Positions 7,199 through 14,552 of a DNA stretch of 15,372 bases are shown here, piece by piece. Made by a program: the position numbers and the translations under genes. Origin of the DNA: Tissierella_B sp964485455 (GTDB lineage: Bacteria; Bacillota; Clostridia; Tissierellales; Tissierellaceae); the NCBI GenBank assembly GCA_964485455.1, contig CAZAJU010000048.1, positions 1 through 15,372 of the forward strand, read 5' to 3'. Under the pieces are notes generated by a model. It ran no database searches. It had not been told where the DNA came from and was given only the letters and a program-made list of their open reading frames with translations. The first letter of the stretch is position 1. Each line of letters begins with the position of its first letter.

Positions 7199-7918
7199 AT
7201 GTTGAAAAAAGGGCTTTTGTATATAAATGATCATGGTAAATACATCCCTGAGGAATATTATATGAGTTTGCTCTCAATAAAAAACATAGACGAGATGATT
7301 TCTCTTCAGAACACAGTAATAAATCAGTTAGAAAACAAGGAAATCTTCTTTCCTGATACCTACTATACCCTTTATGATTCGATAATGAATGGTGCAATAG
7401 TATTAGGAGTATACAATATAAACAACCAACTTATTTGTTATAGATGGGTCAAATCACCAAAGATGAATAAGGATAACCTAGGCTATGACTTGAATTTGCC
7501 TTCTGAATCCCTTAATTATGTCATGCATCTGGAATCAACAGTAGTAGACCCAAAATATAGAGGAAATAACCTACAGTATCTAACCTTAGATGTACTACTC
7601 CCGGTGATAAAGGATATGGGGGCTGAGCATTTAGCCTGTACCGTATCTCCCTTTAATGTCCATAGTTTAAATAATATAATGAAGCATGGTCTAAAAGTAA
7701 AGGTTTTGAAGAGAAAGTATGATACAAAAGAAAATGATGGTTTGTGGAGATATATACTCCATAAGACAATTGAAGATAAAAATTATGGCAGGATAATTGA
7801 TATCATAATCTCAGACATTGAAGATATTCATAAGCAGACAAATTTACTAAGTCAAGGATATATTGGATTTGAACTTATTAAAAAGGACAAGAAGATAAAA
7901 TATATTAAATTTGAATAG
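7199..7918 (+). CDS. GNAT-like N-acetyltransferase of unknown substrate
   Basis: I do not recognise a named family. The 239-residue protein has a GNAT-like core. ESTVVDPKYRGNNLQ (112-126) resembles the strand plus acetyl-CoA pyrophosphate loop (R/Q-x-x-G-x-G/A), and TVSPFNVHSLNNIMKHGLK (148-166) resembles the following motif that ends with an asparagine-rich helix. The loop reads YRGNNL, so the second glycine is replaced by asparagine. About 30 N-terminal and 65 C-terminal residues lie outside the core. There is no signal peptide or membrane segment. The ATG has the moderate site AAGGCGG 6 nt upstream. It lies 38 nt after pepF and ends just before a strong terminator, so co-transcription with pepF is likely, but a functional link is only inference. 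Confidence 0.6.
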   Translation: MLKKGLLYINDHGKYIPEEYYMSLLSIKNIDEMISLQNTVINQLENKEIFFPDTYYTLYDSIMNGAIVLGVYNINNQLICYRWVKSPKMNKDNLGYDLNLPSESLNYVMHLESTVVDPKYRGNNLQYLTLDVLLPVIKDMGAEHLACTVSPFNVHSLNNIMKHGLKVKVLKRKYDTKENDGLWRYILHKTIEDKNYGRIIDIIISDIEDIHKQTNLLSQGYIGFELIKKDKKIKYIKFE

Positions 7919-7931
7919 ATTTTATCTAACA

Positions 7932-7971
7932 AAAAAACAAAGCTTAGAATTTCTTCTAAGCTTTGTTTTTT
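7932..7971. terminator. Bidirectional terminator between the GNAT gene and moaC
   Basis: An 18-bp perfect stem (7932-7949 with 7954-7971) has a 4-nt loop, TTTC. Long A- and T-runs at its ends make it a good rho-independent terminator in both directions. The moaC stop codon (7970-7972) overlaps its right end. Confidence 0.92.
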
Positions 7972-8872
7972 AATCCAATACTTTTATAACGTCGCCTTCT
8001 TTGATGACTCCACCCTTAAGCACCTTGGTAAATATTCCTTCCTTAGGCATAACACACTTCCCAACTGCTTGTTTTATAGCACAACCAGTATGACACTCTT
8101 TACCTATCTGGGTTACTTCATGAAGGGTTTCGCCAATTGAAAGTTTTGTACCTACCGGCAGTTCATAAAGTATTATCCCCTCAGTTGTAAGATTTTCTGC
8201 AAAATCGCCGAACTTTAAGTCTTCTAACCCCTGGTCTTTCATCTTGTTAAAGCTTTCAAGGCCTAGTAGGCTCACCTGTCTATGCCAATTGCCACTATGG
8301 GCATCATTTTCAAGGCCATAGTTTTCTATAAAAAGTCCTTCTCTTATAGGCTCCTTGATTACCCCTTTCTTATCTGATATATTGACGGATAAAACCTTAC
8401 CAACTTTTTCTCTCATATAATCTCCCGACTTTCCACCTGTTTTTTTCATCAGTTTAATATCTTCAATTATCATATCCTTATCTATCGCCTTACACATATC
8501 ATATATAGTAAGGCAAGCTATAGATGCAGCTGTAAGGGCTTCCATCTCAACACCAGTTTTCCCTGTGGTCTTTACCTCTGCTTCTAACTCAATATATTCA
8601 TCCTGAATATTGAATCTAATATCCGCACCTGTTAAAAATATATTGTGACACATTGGTATAATGTCACTGGTCTTCTTCGCTCCCATAATACCTGCAATTT
8701 GGGCCACTGATAGTACATCACCCTTTTCGATAAGGCCACTTTTTATTCTATCTGAAGTTTCCTTCTTCATTCTAATACGCCCTGAGGCAATAGCTGTTCT
8801 CTTAGTATTTTCCTTGTCTCCAACTTCTACCATTTGAGCTCTTCCTGATTCATTAAAATGGGTTAATTCCAT
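7970..8872 (-). CDS. moaC: MoaC-MOSC fusion: cyclic pyranopterin monophosphate synthase with C-terminal MOSC domain
   Basis: Residues 1 to about 157 are MoaC, which with MoaA turns GTP into cyclic pyranopterin monophosphate. Seen are PMCHN (73-77, H76), the active-site segment YDMCKAIDKDM (124-134, D125 and K128) and KTGGKSGDY (144-152). Residues of about 158-300 form a MOSC domain, with GDFAENLTTEG (222-232) and the cysteine segment GKECHTGC (257-264, likely functional C260). MoaC alone is about 160 residues, so the extra half is a real fusion in one uninterrupted frame. MOSC domains bind sulfur or cofactor in molybdenum-cofactor sulfurases, which suggests but does not show a late sulfuration or carrier role. 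Its start follows the moaA stop by one base, with AGGGGG over the stop, implying coupling. Confidence 0.92.
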   Translation of the reverse strand: MELTHFNESGRAQMVEVGDKENTKRTAIASGRIRMKKETSDRIKSGLIEKGDVLSVAQIAGIMGAKKTSDIIPMCHNIFLTGADIRFNIQDEYIELEAEVKTTGKTGVEMEALTAASIACLTIYDMCKAIDKDMIIEDIKLMKKTGGKSGDYMREKVGKVLSVNISDKKGVIKEPIREGLFIENYGLENDAHSGNWHRQVSLLGLESFNKMKDQGLEDLKFGDFAENLTTEGIILYELPVGTKLSIGETLHEVTQIGKECHTGCAIKQAVGKCVMPKEGIFTKVLKGGVIKEGDVIKVLD

Positions 8873-8873
8873 A

Positions 8874-9830
8874 CTATCCCCCTATCTGATTCATGTTTCG
8901 AACTATATATTTCTTATCTTCAAGATGATGTTCTTCATCCTTAGAATAAATAGCATCCTTAATGACATTTGCTAGCTCTGACTTATCATGTAAGTGCTGT
9001 TTTAAATCTATCTCTCTGTCGGAATGAAGACAAAGCTTAAGCATTCCTGTTGATGTAAGTCTTACCCTGTTACAATCCCTGCAAAATTTACATGAAATAG
9101 GGTTTATGATTCCTACATTCCCTTTTGCTTCAGGCAATCTATAGTATGAAGCTGGAGAGGATTTATCCTCAGCCTCTATTGGCTTTAACCCCTCTACTGC
9201 TTCAAGTATTTTGCTATTTGGTATAAACCTTTCCTTTGCAAATCTGGCTGCCTCTCCTATAGGCATAAGCTCTATAAATCGTATATGGATATCATCATCC
9301 CTCGTAAGATTGACTAAATCAGGGATTTCATCATCGTTAAATCCGCCTATCAGTACAGTGTTTATCTTTATAGGATTGAGCCCCGCTTCTTTTGCTGCCT
9401 TTATACCATTTAATACCTTGTGTAATTCTCCACCCCGGGTTATTTCTCTATATTTTTCTTCATTCAGAGTATCTAGACTAATATTTACTCTCTTAAGTCC
9501 TGCATCTTTTAAGCTTTTAGCGTATTTCTCAAGAAGCACTCCATTGGTTGTCATGGAAATTTCCTTTACCCCTTCAAGATTAGAAACTCTAGATATGAGA
9601 TCTACAATTCCAAGTCTAACTAGCGGTTCTCCACCTGTAAATCGAATTTTATTGACTCCAAGTTCTACAAAAACCTTAATTACCTCATAGGTATCCTCAA
9701 GAGACAGCATATCACTATGCTTTAACTTTTCTATACCCTTTTCAGGCATACAGTATTCACATCTTAAATTGCATCTATCTGTTAGAGAAACCCTTAGATA
9801 GTTTATTTCTCTTCCAAATGAGTCCTTCAT
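8874..9830 (-). CDS. moaA: GTP 3',8-cyclase (radical SAM)
   Basis: MoaA starts molybdopterin synthesis by rearranging GTP with radical SAM chemistry. The 318 residues carry the N-terminal cluster motif CNLRCEYC (C20, C24, C27), GGEP (66-69), and the C-terminal cluster motif C-X2-C-X13-C (C250, C253, C267) within CKFCRDCNRVRLTSTG. The protein ends in the conserved Gly-Gly tail (317-318) needed for activity in the family. The length is normal. The start at 9830 has TGGTGA 4 nt upstream. It is separated from the upstream MoeA fusion by 64 nt containing a hairpin and a possible internal promoter, and abuts moaC, its partner enzyme. Confidence 0.97.
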   Translation of the reverse strand: MKDSFGREINYLRVSLTDRCNLRCEYCMPEKGIEKLKHSDMLSLEDTYEVIKVFVELGVNKIRFTGGEPLVRLGIVDLISRVSNLEGVKEISMTTNGVLLEKYAKSLKDAGLKRVNISLDTLNEEKYREITRGGELHKVLNGIKAAKEAGLNPIKINTVLIGGFNDDEIPDLVNLTRDDDIHIRFIELMPIGEAARFAKERFIPNSKILEAVEGLKPIEAEDKSSPASYYRLPEAKGNVGIINPISCKFCRDCNRVRLTSTGMLKLCLHSDREIDLKQHLHDKSELANVIKDAIYSKDEEHHLEDKKYIVRNMNQIGG

Positions 9831-9847
9831 ATAATCACCATTTTCCT

Positions 9848-9875
9848 ATTGTAAAGTAGGGACATAAATAACCAA
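9848..9875 (-). promoter_or_regulatory. Possible internal promoter ahead of moaA
   Basis: On the minus strand TTGGTT (9875-9870), a 16-nt spacer and TACAAT (9853-9848) resemble a housekeeping promoter. It lies in the only sizeable gap between moeA and moaC, 18 nt before moaA, and would let moaA-moaC be expressed without tupABC. The match is modest and the DNA is AT-rich. Confidence 0.3.
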
Positions 9876-9899
9876 AAGGGACGGTTCCCTTCAGTTATT
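9867..9899. repeat. GGGAC-family hairpin between moaA and the MoeA fusion
   Basis: AAGGGA (9876-9881) pairs with TCCCTT (9886-9891) around CGGT, and an outer pairing AATAAC (9867-9872) with GTTATT (9894-9899) extends the hairpin. It overlaps the stop codon of the upstream gene. A further GGGAC half-site lies at about 9859-9863. It resembles the hairpin at 1-22 and the small GGGACGGTTCCC-type repeats of clostridial genomes. It may also slow or partly end transcription before moaA. Confidence 0.5.
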
Positions 9900-11781
9900 C
9901 TATAATTATTATTTCTCCTGTATTTCTAAACCCATATCCTCCAAGGGATTCTAATATCTCTTTAAACTCTTCAGATTTTATTACTTCAATAAACTTCTTT
10001 ATTCTATCATCTTCTAAGGATTCAAATGGTACAAGGAAATCATAATCTTCAAAGGCTACCTCAACGAAGTCTAAGTCCATAGCCTTAGCAGCTGAATAGA
10101 CTCCAAGTCCAGCAGATGCAGACCCAGTTTTTACAGCTGTTGCTACAGCCATATGGGTATTTAACTCCCTTTGATATCCTCTAATACTATTTGAATCTAT
10201 ATTTTCAAGCTGAAGGTGATAATCCAAGAGTACCCTTGTACCAGCACCTCTTTGTCTATTTACGTATACTATATCATCTCTTGTTAAATCCTTAAATCCC
10301 TTTATATTTAATGGATTTCCCTTTTGAACTATAAATCCTTGCTGCCTTTGTACACCTTTAATAAGTGCCATCTTTTCATTTGGAAAATACTTCTTTATAT
10401 AGCTGATATTATATTCTCCAGTTTCCATATCTAAAAGATGAGTAGGCACTATATGGCATTCTCCCCTCTTCATGGACATTATACCTCCAAGGCTTCCTAC
10501 ATGGCTAGATGTCAAATTCATCATATCTCCAATAACATCCATTATAAGGTCGTGACTTCCTATGGATACTAAGGTATTCTTTATCTTGCCAAGAGGCTTT
10601 AACAGCTCCACATCTATCAAATCCCCTGCTTCCATGCCTTCAGTATTTCTAGGTATGATTCCAATTCCATCTGCCTTTACAAGACTCATGCTTACACCTG
10701 CCCCACCTGAAAGCGGAGTCGCAACAAGCTTATCATTTACATATCCCAAATTTACTCTTATAAGTTCCTTATGCTTTAAGGAGGAAACTACTCTTCTAGA
10801 AAGCTGAGCCTTTACAAATTCACTTTCTGGTTGCTCTATTCCGATGAATTTTTCAATAATTGGTCTTACAAAGGTTTCTACAACCATGAAGGCTGAAACT
10901 GGATATCCTGGTATACCTATAACTGGCTTATTATTAATCTTACCTAAGATAGTAGGTTTACCGGGTTTAAGTGCTACCCCATGGATTACAACTTCTCCAA
11001 GCTCCCTAATAAGCTTAACAGTAAAATCCTTAGTGCCTGCTGAAGAACCTGCACCAACTAAAAGCATATCATTTTCTTCTACTCCCTTTAAAATAATCTG
11101 CTTTAGTATTTCATAATCATCTATTTGAGGAGCATATCGATTTGGTATACCACCAAATTCCTTTACCATAGCCTCAAATACTCTTGAGTTGGAGTCGATT
11201 ATCTTACCATCTTGGACTTCACTTACTCTTTCAACTATCTCGGAACCCGTAGGAATTATACCTACTCTTGGCTTTTTATAAACCTTCAAGCTTTCTGTGC
11301 CACCTGATATTAAGGCTCCGATATCCATTGGTCTAATCTTATGCTTAGAAGGTATAATCATCTCTGTAGCGACGATATCCTCTCCAATTTGTCTGATATG
11401 CTGCCATGGATATGCAGATTGTAGAATCTGTATATTCCCATCTTCCTTTTGGATTACATCCTCTATCATAATCACAGCATCGTAGGGATCTACTATCTGA
11501 TTTCCAGTATTTATATAAATGAAGTCCTTGTTTAACTCTAGGGTTAATGGCTTGTTCTCCGTTGCTCCATCTGTATCTTTGGATACTACAGCTATTCCAT
11601 CCATTGCAGCTGCATTATAGCTAGGAGATGAAATATTAGCATAAATAGCTCTATAGGTAATCCTACCCAAAGAATCATTTACATCAATATCCTCCCATTC
11701 TCCAACAATATTAAGTGATTTAAAGTAATTGGATATTGCTACTTCTACTTCTATATTGTCTATATAGGTATTCCTGTCCAT
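9895..11781 (-). CDS. MoeA fused to a C-terminal periplasmic-binding-like domain (molybdopterin metal-insertion protein)
   Basis: Residues 1 to about 400 are a MoeA-type molybdotransferase: AAMDGIAV (58-65, D61), PTGSEIV (177-183), GAGSSAGTKDFT (243-254), KPGKPT (272-277) and GIPGYPVSAF (289-298). MoeA inserts the oxyanion into adenylated pterin. Residues of about 405-628 resemble a periplasmic-binding-protein-like domain (the PF12727/LysR-ligand-domain type), with SSHVGSLGGIMSMKRGE (425-441), VNRQRGAGTRVLLDY (507-521) and SGSASAGLG-like KTGSASAGLG (551-560). There is no signal peptide, so it is cytoplasmic; its ligand is unknown. The start is the ATG at 11781, since AAGGAGGA lies 5 nt upstream; a TTG frame to 11799 would overrun that site. 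It lies 29 nt after moeA. Confidence 0.92.
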   Translation of the reverse strand: MDRNTYIDNIEVEVAISNYFKSLNIVGEWEDIDVNDSLGRITYRAIYANISSPSYNAAAMDGIAVVSKDTDGATENKPLTLELNKDFIYINTGNQIVDPYDAVIMIEDVIQKEDGNIQILQSAYPWQHIRQIGEDIVATEMIIPSKHKIRPMDIGALISGGTESLKVYKKPRVGIIPTGSEIVERVSEVQDGKIIDSNSRVFEAMVKEFGGIPNRYAPQIDDYEILKQIILKGVEENDMLLVGAGSSAGTKDFTVKLIRELGEVVIHGVALKPGKPTILGKINNKPVIGIPGYPVSAFMVVETFVRPIIEKFIGIEQPESEFVKAQLSRRVVSSLKHKELIRVNLGYVNDKLVATPLSGGAGVSMSLVKADGIGIIPRNTEGMEAGDLIDVELLKPLGKIKNTLVSIGSHDLIMDVIGDMMNLTSSHVGSLGGIMSMKRGECHIVPTHLLDMETGEYNISYIKKYFPNEKMALIKGVQRQQGFIVQKGNPLNIKGFKDLTRDDIVYVNRQRGAGTRVLLDYHLQLENIDSNSIRGYQRELNTHMAVATAVKTGSASAGLGVYSAAKAMDLDFVEVAFEDYDFLVPFESLEDDRIKKFIEVIKSEEFKEILESLGGYGFRNTGEIIIIE

Positions 11782-11810
11782 TATAATCCTCCTTGTCAAT
11801 TCACTATTAT

Positions 11811-13037
11811 CTATAACAGGTATACTATCCGTTCTTCTCCCTTATAAATTCCTTCTTCATGTTCTTTAATACGAATATACCCTTGGGACTGAGACAATAG
11901 GCTTATCATCCCTGATTTGCCAAAGCTAGGAGTTGCTATATATTCATCCCCTTCCTTTCGAAGTCTTACCATATGATAGGTCTCCTTCCCTGGTGATGAT
12001 GGGAAGTTGGAGTCCGTTTTTGCTTTAACCTGAGGAATTATCTCAGTAATCCCAAGACTATCCCTTATAAATTTTTCTACTATTGCTTTAAACACGACTA
12101 TGGAGGATACAGGATGCCCCGGAAGACCAACGATAAGCTTTCCATTGCCCTCTCCAACTATGGTAGGCTTTCCCGGTTTTATAGCTAGTCCATGGATTAA
12201 TACCCCCTTACCTCCAAAAGATTCTATAACCTTGTCTGTATAATCCCTAGTCCCTACTGAGCTGCCCCCTGATAGGATAACTATATCAGCAAGGGATAAT
12301 CCCTTTTGAACTTCATCTCTAAGGAGGTCATAATCATCCCTTACTATACTTCTCCCTACAACCTGGCAACCTAGCTCCTCTGTCATGGAAGTTAGAGCAT
12401 AAGAATTTATATCCCTTACCTTACCAAGTGTCAACTCTTCATCTATATCAACTATTTCATCTCCGGTTGATATTATATAAAATCTTGGCTTTTTATATAC
12501 TTTAACCTTGGACACCCCAAGGCTTGCCAGTGCTCCTACAGCCTCGGGACTTAATCTACGTCCCTTCTTAAGTACCACATCTCCTTTTTTGATATCATCA
12601 CCCTTATAAATGATGTTCTCCCCTTTCGAGATTGGCTTATATATTAAAAGAGTTTCTTTATCCATTAACTCTGTATTTTCAATCATAATGACCCCTGTAG
12701 CGTCTTCAGGAAGCATACCTCCTGTCGGAGTATAAATTGCTTGCCCTCTTATAATATTTGATTTAGGGGTCTCACCCATTCTTACCTCTCCAACAATATC
12801 AAGGATACCCGGTATTGCTTCAGTCGAACCATGGCTATCCTCAACTATGATGCTATAACCATCCACTGTAGAACGATTGAATTCTGGTACATCGATGCTG
12901 GATATGATATCCTCTGCAAGTATTCTATTTGTTGAATCTATTAAATCTACTAATTCAATTCTAAATATACTTTCAGATATATTATTCTTAATTATTTTAT
13001 TAGCTTCATCTACTGAAACTACATTAAAAAAATCCAT
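11811..13037 (-). CDS. moeA: Molybdopterin molybdotransferase (MoeA)
   Basis: MoeA hydrolyses adenylyl-molybdopterin and inserts molybdate or tungstate. The 408 residues are standard length with no extra domain. Landmarks are STVDGYS (56-62, D59, with V where MDGYA is usual), STGDEIV (190-196), LSGGSSVGTRDYT (255-267), KPGKPT (288-293) and GLPGHPVSS (304-312). The ATG directly follows the tupC stop codon with no gap, and GAAGGGTGG lies about 8 nt before it inside tupC, so the two are translationally linked. Being joined to a tungstate transporter and followed by a second MoeA suggests that one copy handles tungsten, but the sequence alone does not say which. Confidence 0.95.
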   Translation of the reverse strand: MDFFNVVSVDEANKIIKNNISESIFRIELVDLIDSTNRILAEDIISSIDVPEFNRSTVDGYSIIVEDSHGSTEAIPGILDIVGEVRMGETPKSNIIRGQAIYTPTGGMLPEDATGVIMIENTELMDKETLLIYKPISKGENIIYKGDDIKKGDVVLKKGRRLSPEAVGALASLGVSKVKVYKKPRFYIISTGDEIVDIDEELTLGKVRDINSYALTSMTEELGCQVVGRSIVRDDYDLLRDEVQKGLSLADIVILSGGSSVGTRDYTDKVIESFGGKGVLIHGLAIKPGKPTIVGEGNGKLIVGLPGHPVSSIVVFKAIVEKFIRDSLGITEIIPQVKAKTDSNFPSSPGKETYHMVRLRKEGDEYIATPSFGKSGMISLLSQSQGYIRIKEHEEGIYKGEERIVYLL

Positions 13038-13670
13038 TTAGCTTACCACCCTTCCGAAGCTTAGGTAGATTATATTATCACAAATTCTCTGAGCCTGCTC
13101 TAAATTGTGAGTTATTATAAGCACTGTTCCCTTAGATTCCTGGTTAAATCTTAGTATCTCCCTTTCCATAACTTTTATGGATTCCGGATCTATATTGGAT
13201 GTTGGTTCATCTAAAATAAGTAGCTTTGGCTTAAAAACCAAGGCTCTTGCAAGTGCTACCTTTTGCATCTCTCCACCGGATAGAAGATGCCCCTTCTTAT
13301 CTATTAAATCATCGATTTCCAAACCTTTTATTACCTGATTAACTAAACTCTCTTCCTCTCTTTTACCAATCCTTCTTAATCTTAGAGGATATGCTATATT
13401 ATCATAAACCCTTCTTCTAAAAAGATATGGCTTTTGAAAAACATGGGTCATGTTCTTTTGAATATCCCTATCCATATATTTACCATCATACAGTACCCTT
13501 CCTTCAAACTCCTTATCCATACCACTTATAATATTTATTAATGTACTCTTTCCTGAGCCATTGGGACCAGTGATTCCTGTAATTTTTCCACTCTCTATCT
13601 CTAAAGAGGAAATGTCTAAAACTACTTTTTCTCCATAGGTTTTCTTAATATTTTCTATATTTAGCTTCAT
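13038..13670 (-). CDS. tupC: Tungstate ABC transporter ATP-binding protein
   Basis: This is the ATPase subunit that drives tungstate import. The 210 residues make a minimal ABC domain: Walker A GPNGSGKS (35-42), Q-loop VFQKP (77-81), signature LSGGEMQ (130-136), Walker B LLILDEP (150-156) and switch H188. There is no C-terminal oxyanion-binding (TOBE/MOP) extension of the ModC type, which fits TupC. The start at 13670 has AGGAGGA 5 nt upstream; a longer frame to 13715 would overrun that site and enter tupB. The site overlaps the tupB stop, and one base separates the genes. The tungstate assignment rests on its neighbours, mainly TupA. Confidence 0.9.
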   Translation of the reverse strand: MKLNIENIKKTYGEKVVLDISSLEIESGKITGITGPNGSGKSTLINIISGMDKEFEGRVLYDGKYMDRDIQKNMTHVFQKPYLFRRRVYDNIAYPLRLRRIGKREEESLVNQVIKGLEIDDLIDKKGHLLSGGEMQKVALARALVFKPKLLILDEPTSNIDPESIKVMEREILRFNQESKGTVLIITHNLEQAQRICDNIIYLSFGRVVS

Positions 13671-13671
13671 C

Positions 13672-14361
13672 TTAATCCTCCTGACTATAGGAATATATAA
13701 AGCTATGTATTCCAAAGGATATTATAAGAAGTATTAATCCTAGTGCAATTGCCATTGGATAATCTCCCATCGAATTCTTCATAGATATAGCAGTGGTTAT
13801 TACCCTAGTATGTCCTTTTATATTTCCACCAACTATCATAACAGCACCAACCTCAGATATTGCTCTTGAAAATGCAGTTGCTACATTGACAAGAATATCT
13901 ACTCTTAGTTCTCTAATTATAAGAAGTATAGCATCTTTTGTACTCCCGCCGAGAGTTTTAGCTACCTTCTGTATTTCTAGCCCTCTATTCTTTGCTAGAT
14001 TGTACGTAAGGCCCAGTATAAGAGGAGATACCAGTAATGTCTGCGCTATTATCATTGCTTTTGGAGTATACATAAGGTCCAAATATCCTAGAGGACCACG
14101 TCTTGATAGTGTAATAGCTACTACAAGACCCACAATAACAGAGGGTATACTCATGGAAGTATATATTATCCTTGATATCATTCTTTTTGCCTTAAATTTT
14201 TTGATACCAAAATAAACCCCTAAAGGTATAAATACCAGTGAAGCAAATATAGTGGCAGAGGTTGAAACGATTAATGAAAGAATGATAATCTTATATACCT
14301 CTGTATCAAATGAAATTAAGAGTTTAAGGGCTTCTGATAAGCCCTTTAATATATAGTCCAT
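13672..14361 (-). CDS. tupB: Tungstate ABC transporter permease
   Basis: This is the membrane subunit of the tungstate importer. The 229 residues show about five to six hydrophobic segments (roughly 24-52, 67-85, 101-120, 155-178 and 202-225) and the cytoplasmic ATPase-contact loop around SRAISEVGAVMIVGGN (165-180), an EAA-type motif. The start at 14361 has GAGGTG 4 nt upstream and begins MDYILKGL, typical of TupB. An upstream in-frame extension to 14442 only translates the palindromic element that separates it from tupA and is not likely real. The 191-nt gap to tupA is far larger than any other gap in the operon. Confidence 0.93.
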   Translation of the reverse strand: MDYILKGLSEALKLLISFDTEVYKIIILSLIVSTSATIFASLVFIPLGVYFGIKKFKAKRMISRIIYTSMSIPSVIVGLVVAITLSRRGPLGYLDLMYTPKAMIIAQTLLVSPLILGLTYNLAKNRGLEIQKVAKTLGGSTKDAILLIIRELRVDILVNVATAFSRAISEVGAVMIVGGNIKGHTRVITTAISMKNSMGDYPMAIALGLILLIISFGIHSFIYSYSQED

Positions 14362-14378
14362 AAGACACCTCGAAACAT

Positions 14379-14481
14379 AGTGAACAACGAGTAGTGAACA
14401 GTAATAAAAGATAAACCTGAGATGCTTCACTGTGTTCAGCATGATAACTTCATTTTTGTTGTTTACTGCTCATTGTTCACT
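14379..14481. repeat. Nested palindromic MITE/REP-like element between tupA and tupB
   Basis: Two 22-bp arms (14379-14400 and 14460-14481) are inverted repeats with three mismatches. Within each arm region, AGTGAACA occurs as a direct repeat with a 14-nt period (14379-14386 and 14393-14400). Between the arms is an inner hairpin ATGCT (14422-14426) with AGCAT (14438-14442), in a context resembling the widespread CTGAG...AGCATGA intergenic repeats. It codes for nothing. It looks like a non-autonomous inserted element that would fold into a large stem-loop in the tup mRNA. I cannot identify target-site duplications. Confidence 0.65.
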
Positions 14482-14552
14482 TGATAAACAATCTACGCGA
14501 CTTACACAAAATTGAAAATCATTATTTTGGTAATCTGCTTATATTCACTTTC

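Noticed and set aside
9211..9690. A 159-codon open frame on the plus strand
   Set aside because: It lies antisense inside moaA, whose radical SAM motifs are clear. It has no family features and is a composition shadow.
13793..14215. A 140-codon plus-strand frame
   Set aside because: It is antisense to tupB and hydrophobic only because it mirrors the membrane protein.
14362..14442. An N-terminal extension of TupB to 14442
   Set aside because: It only translates the palindromic element, whereas the ATG at 14361 has a proper ribosome site and a family-typical N-terminus.
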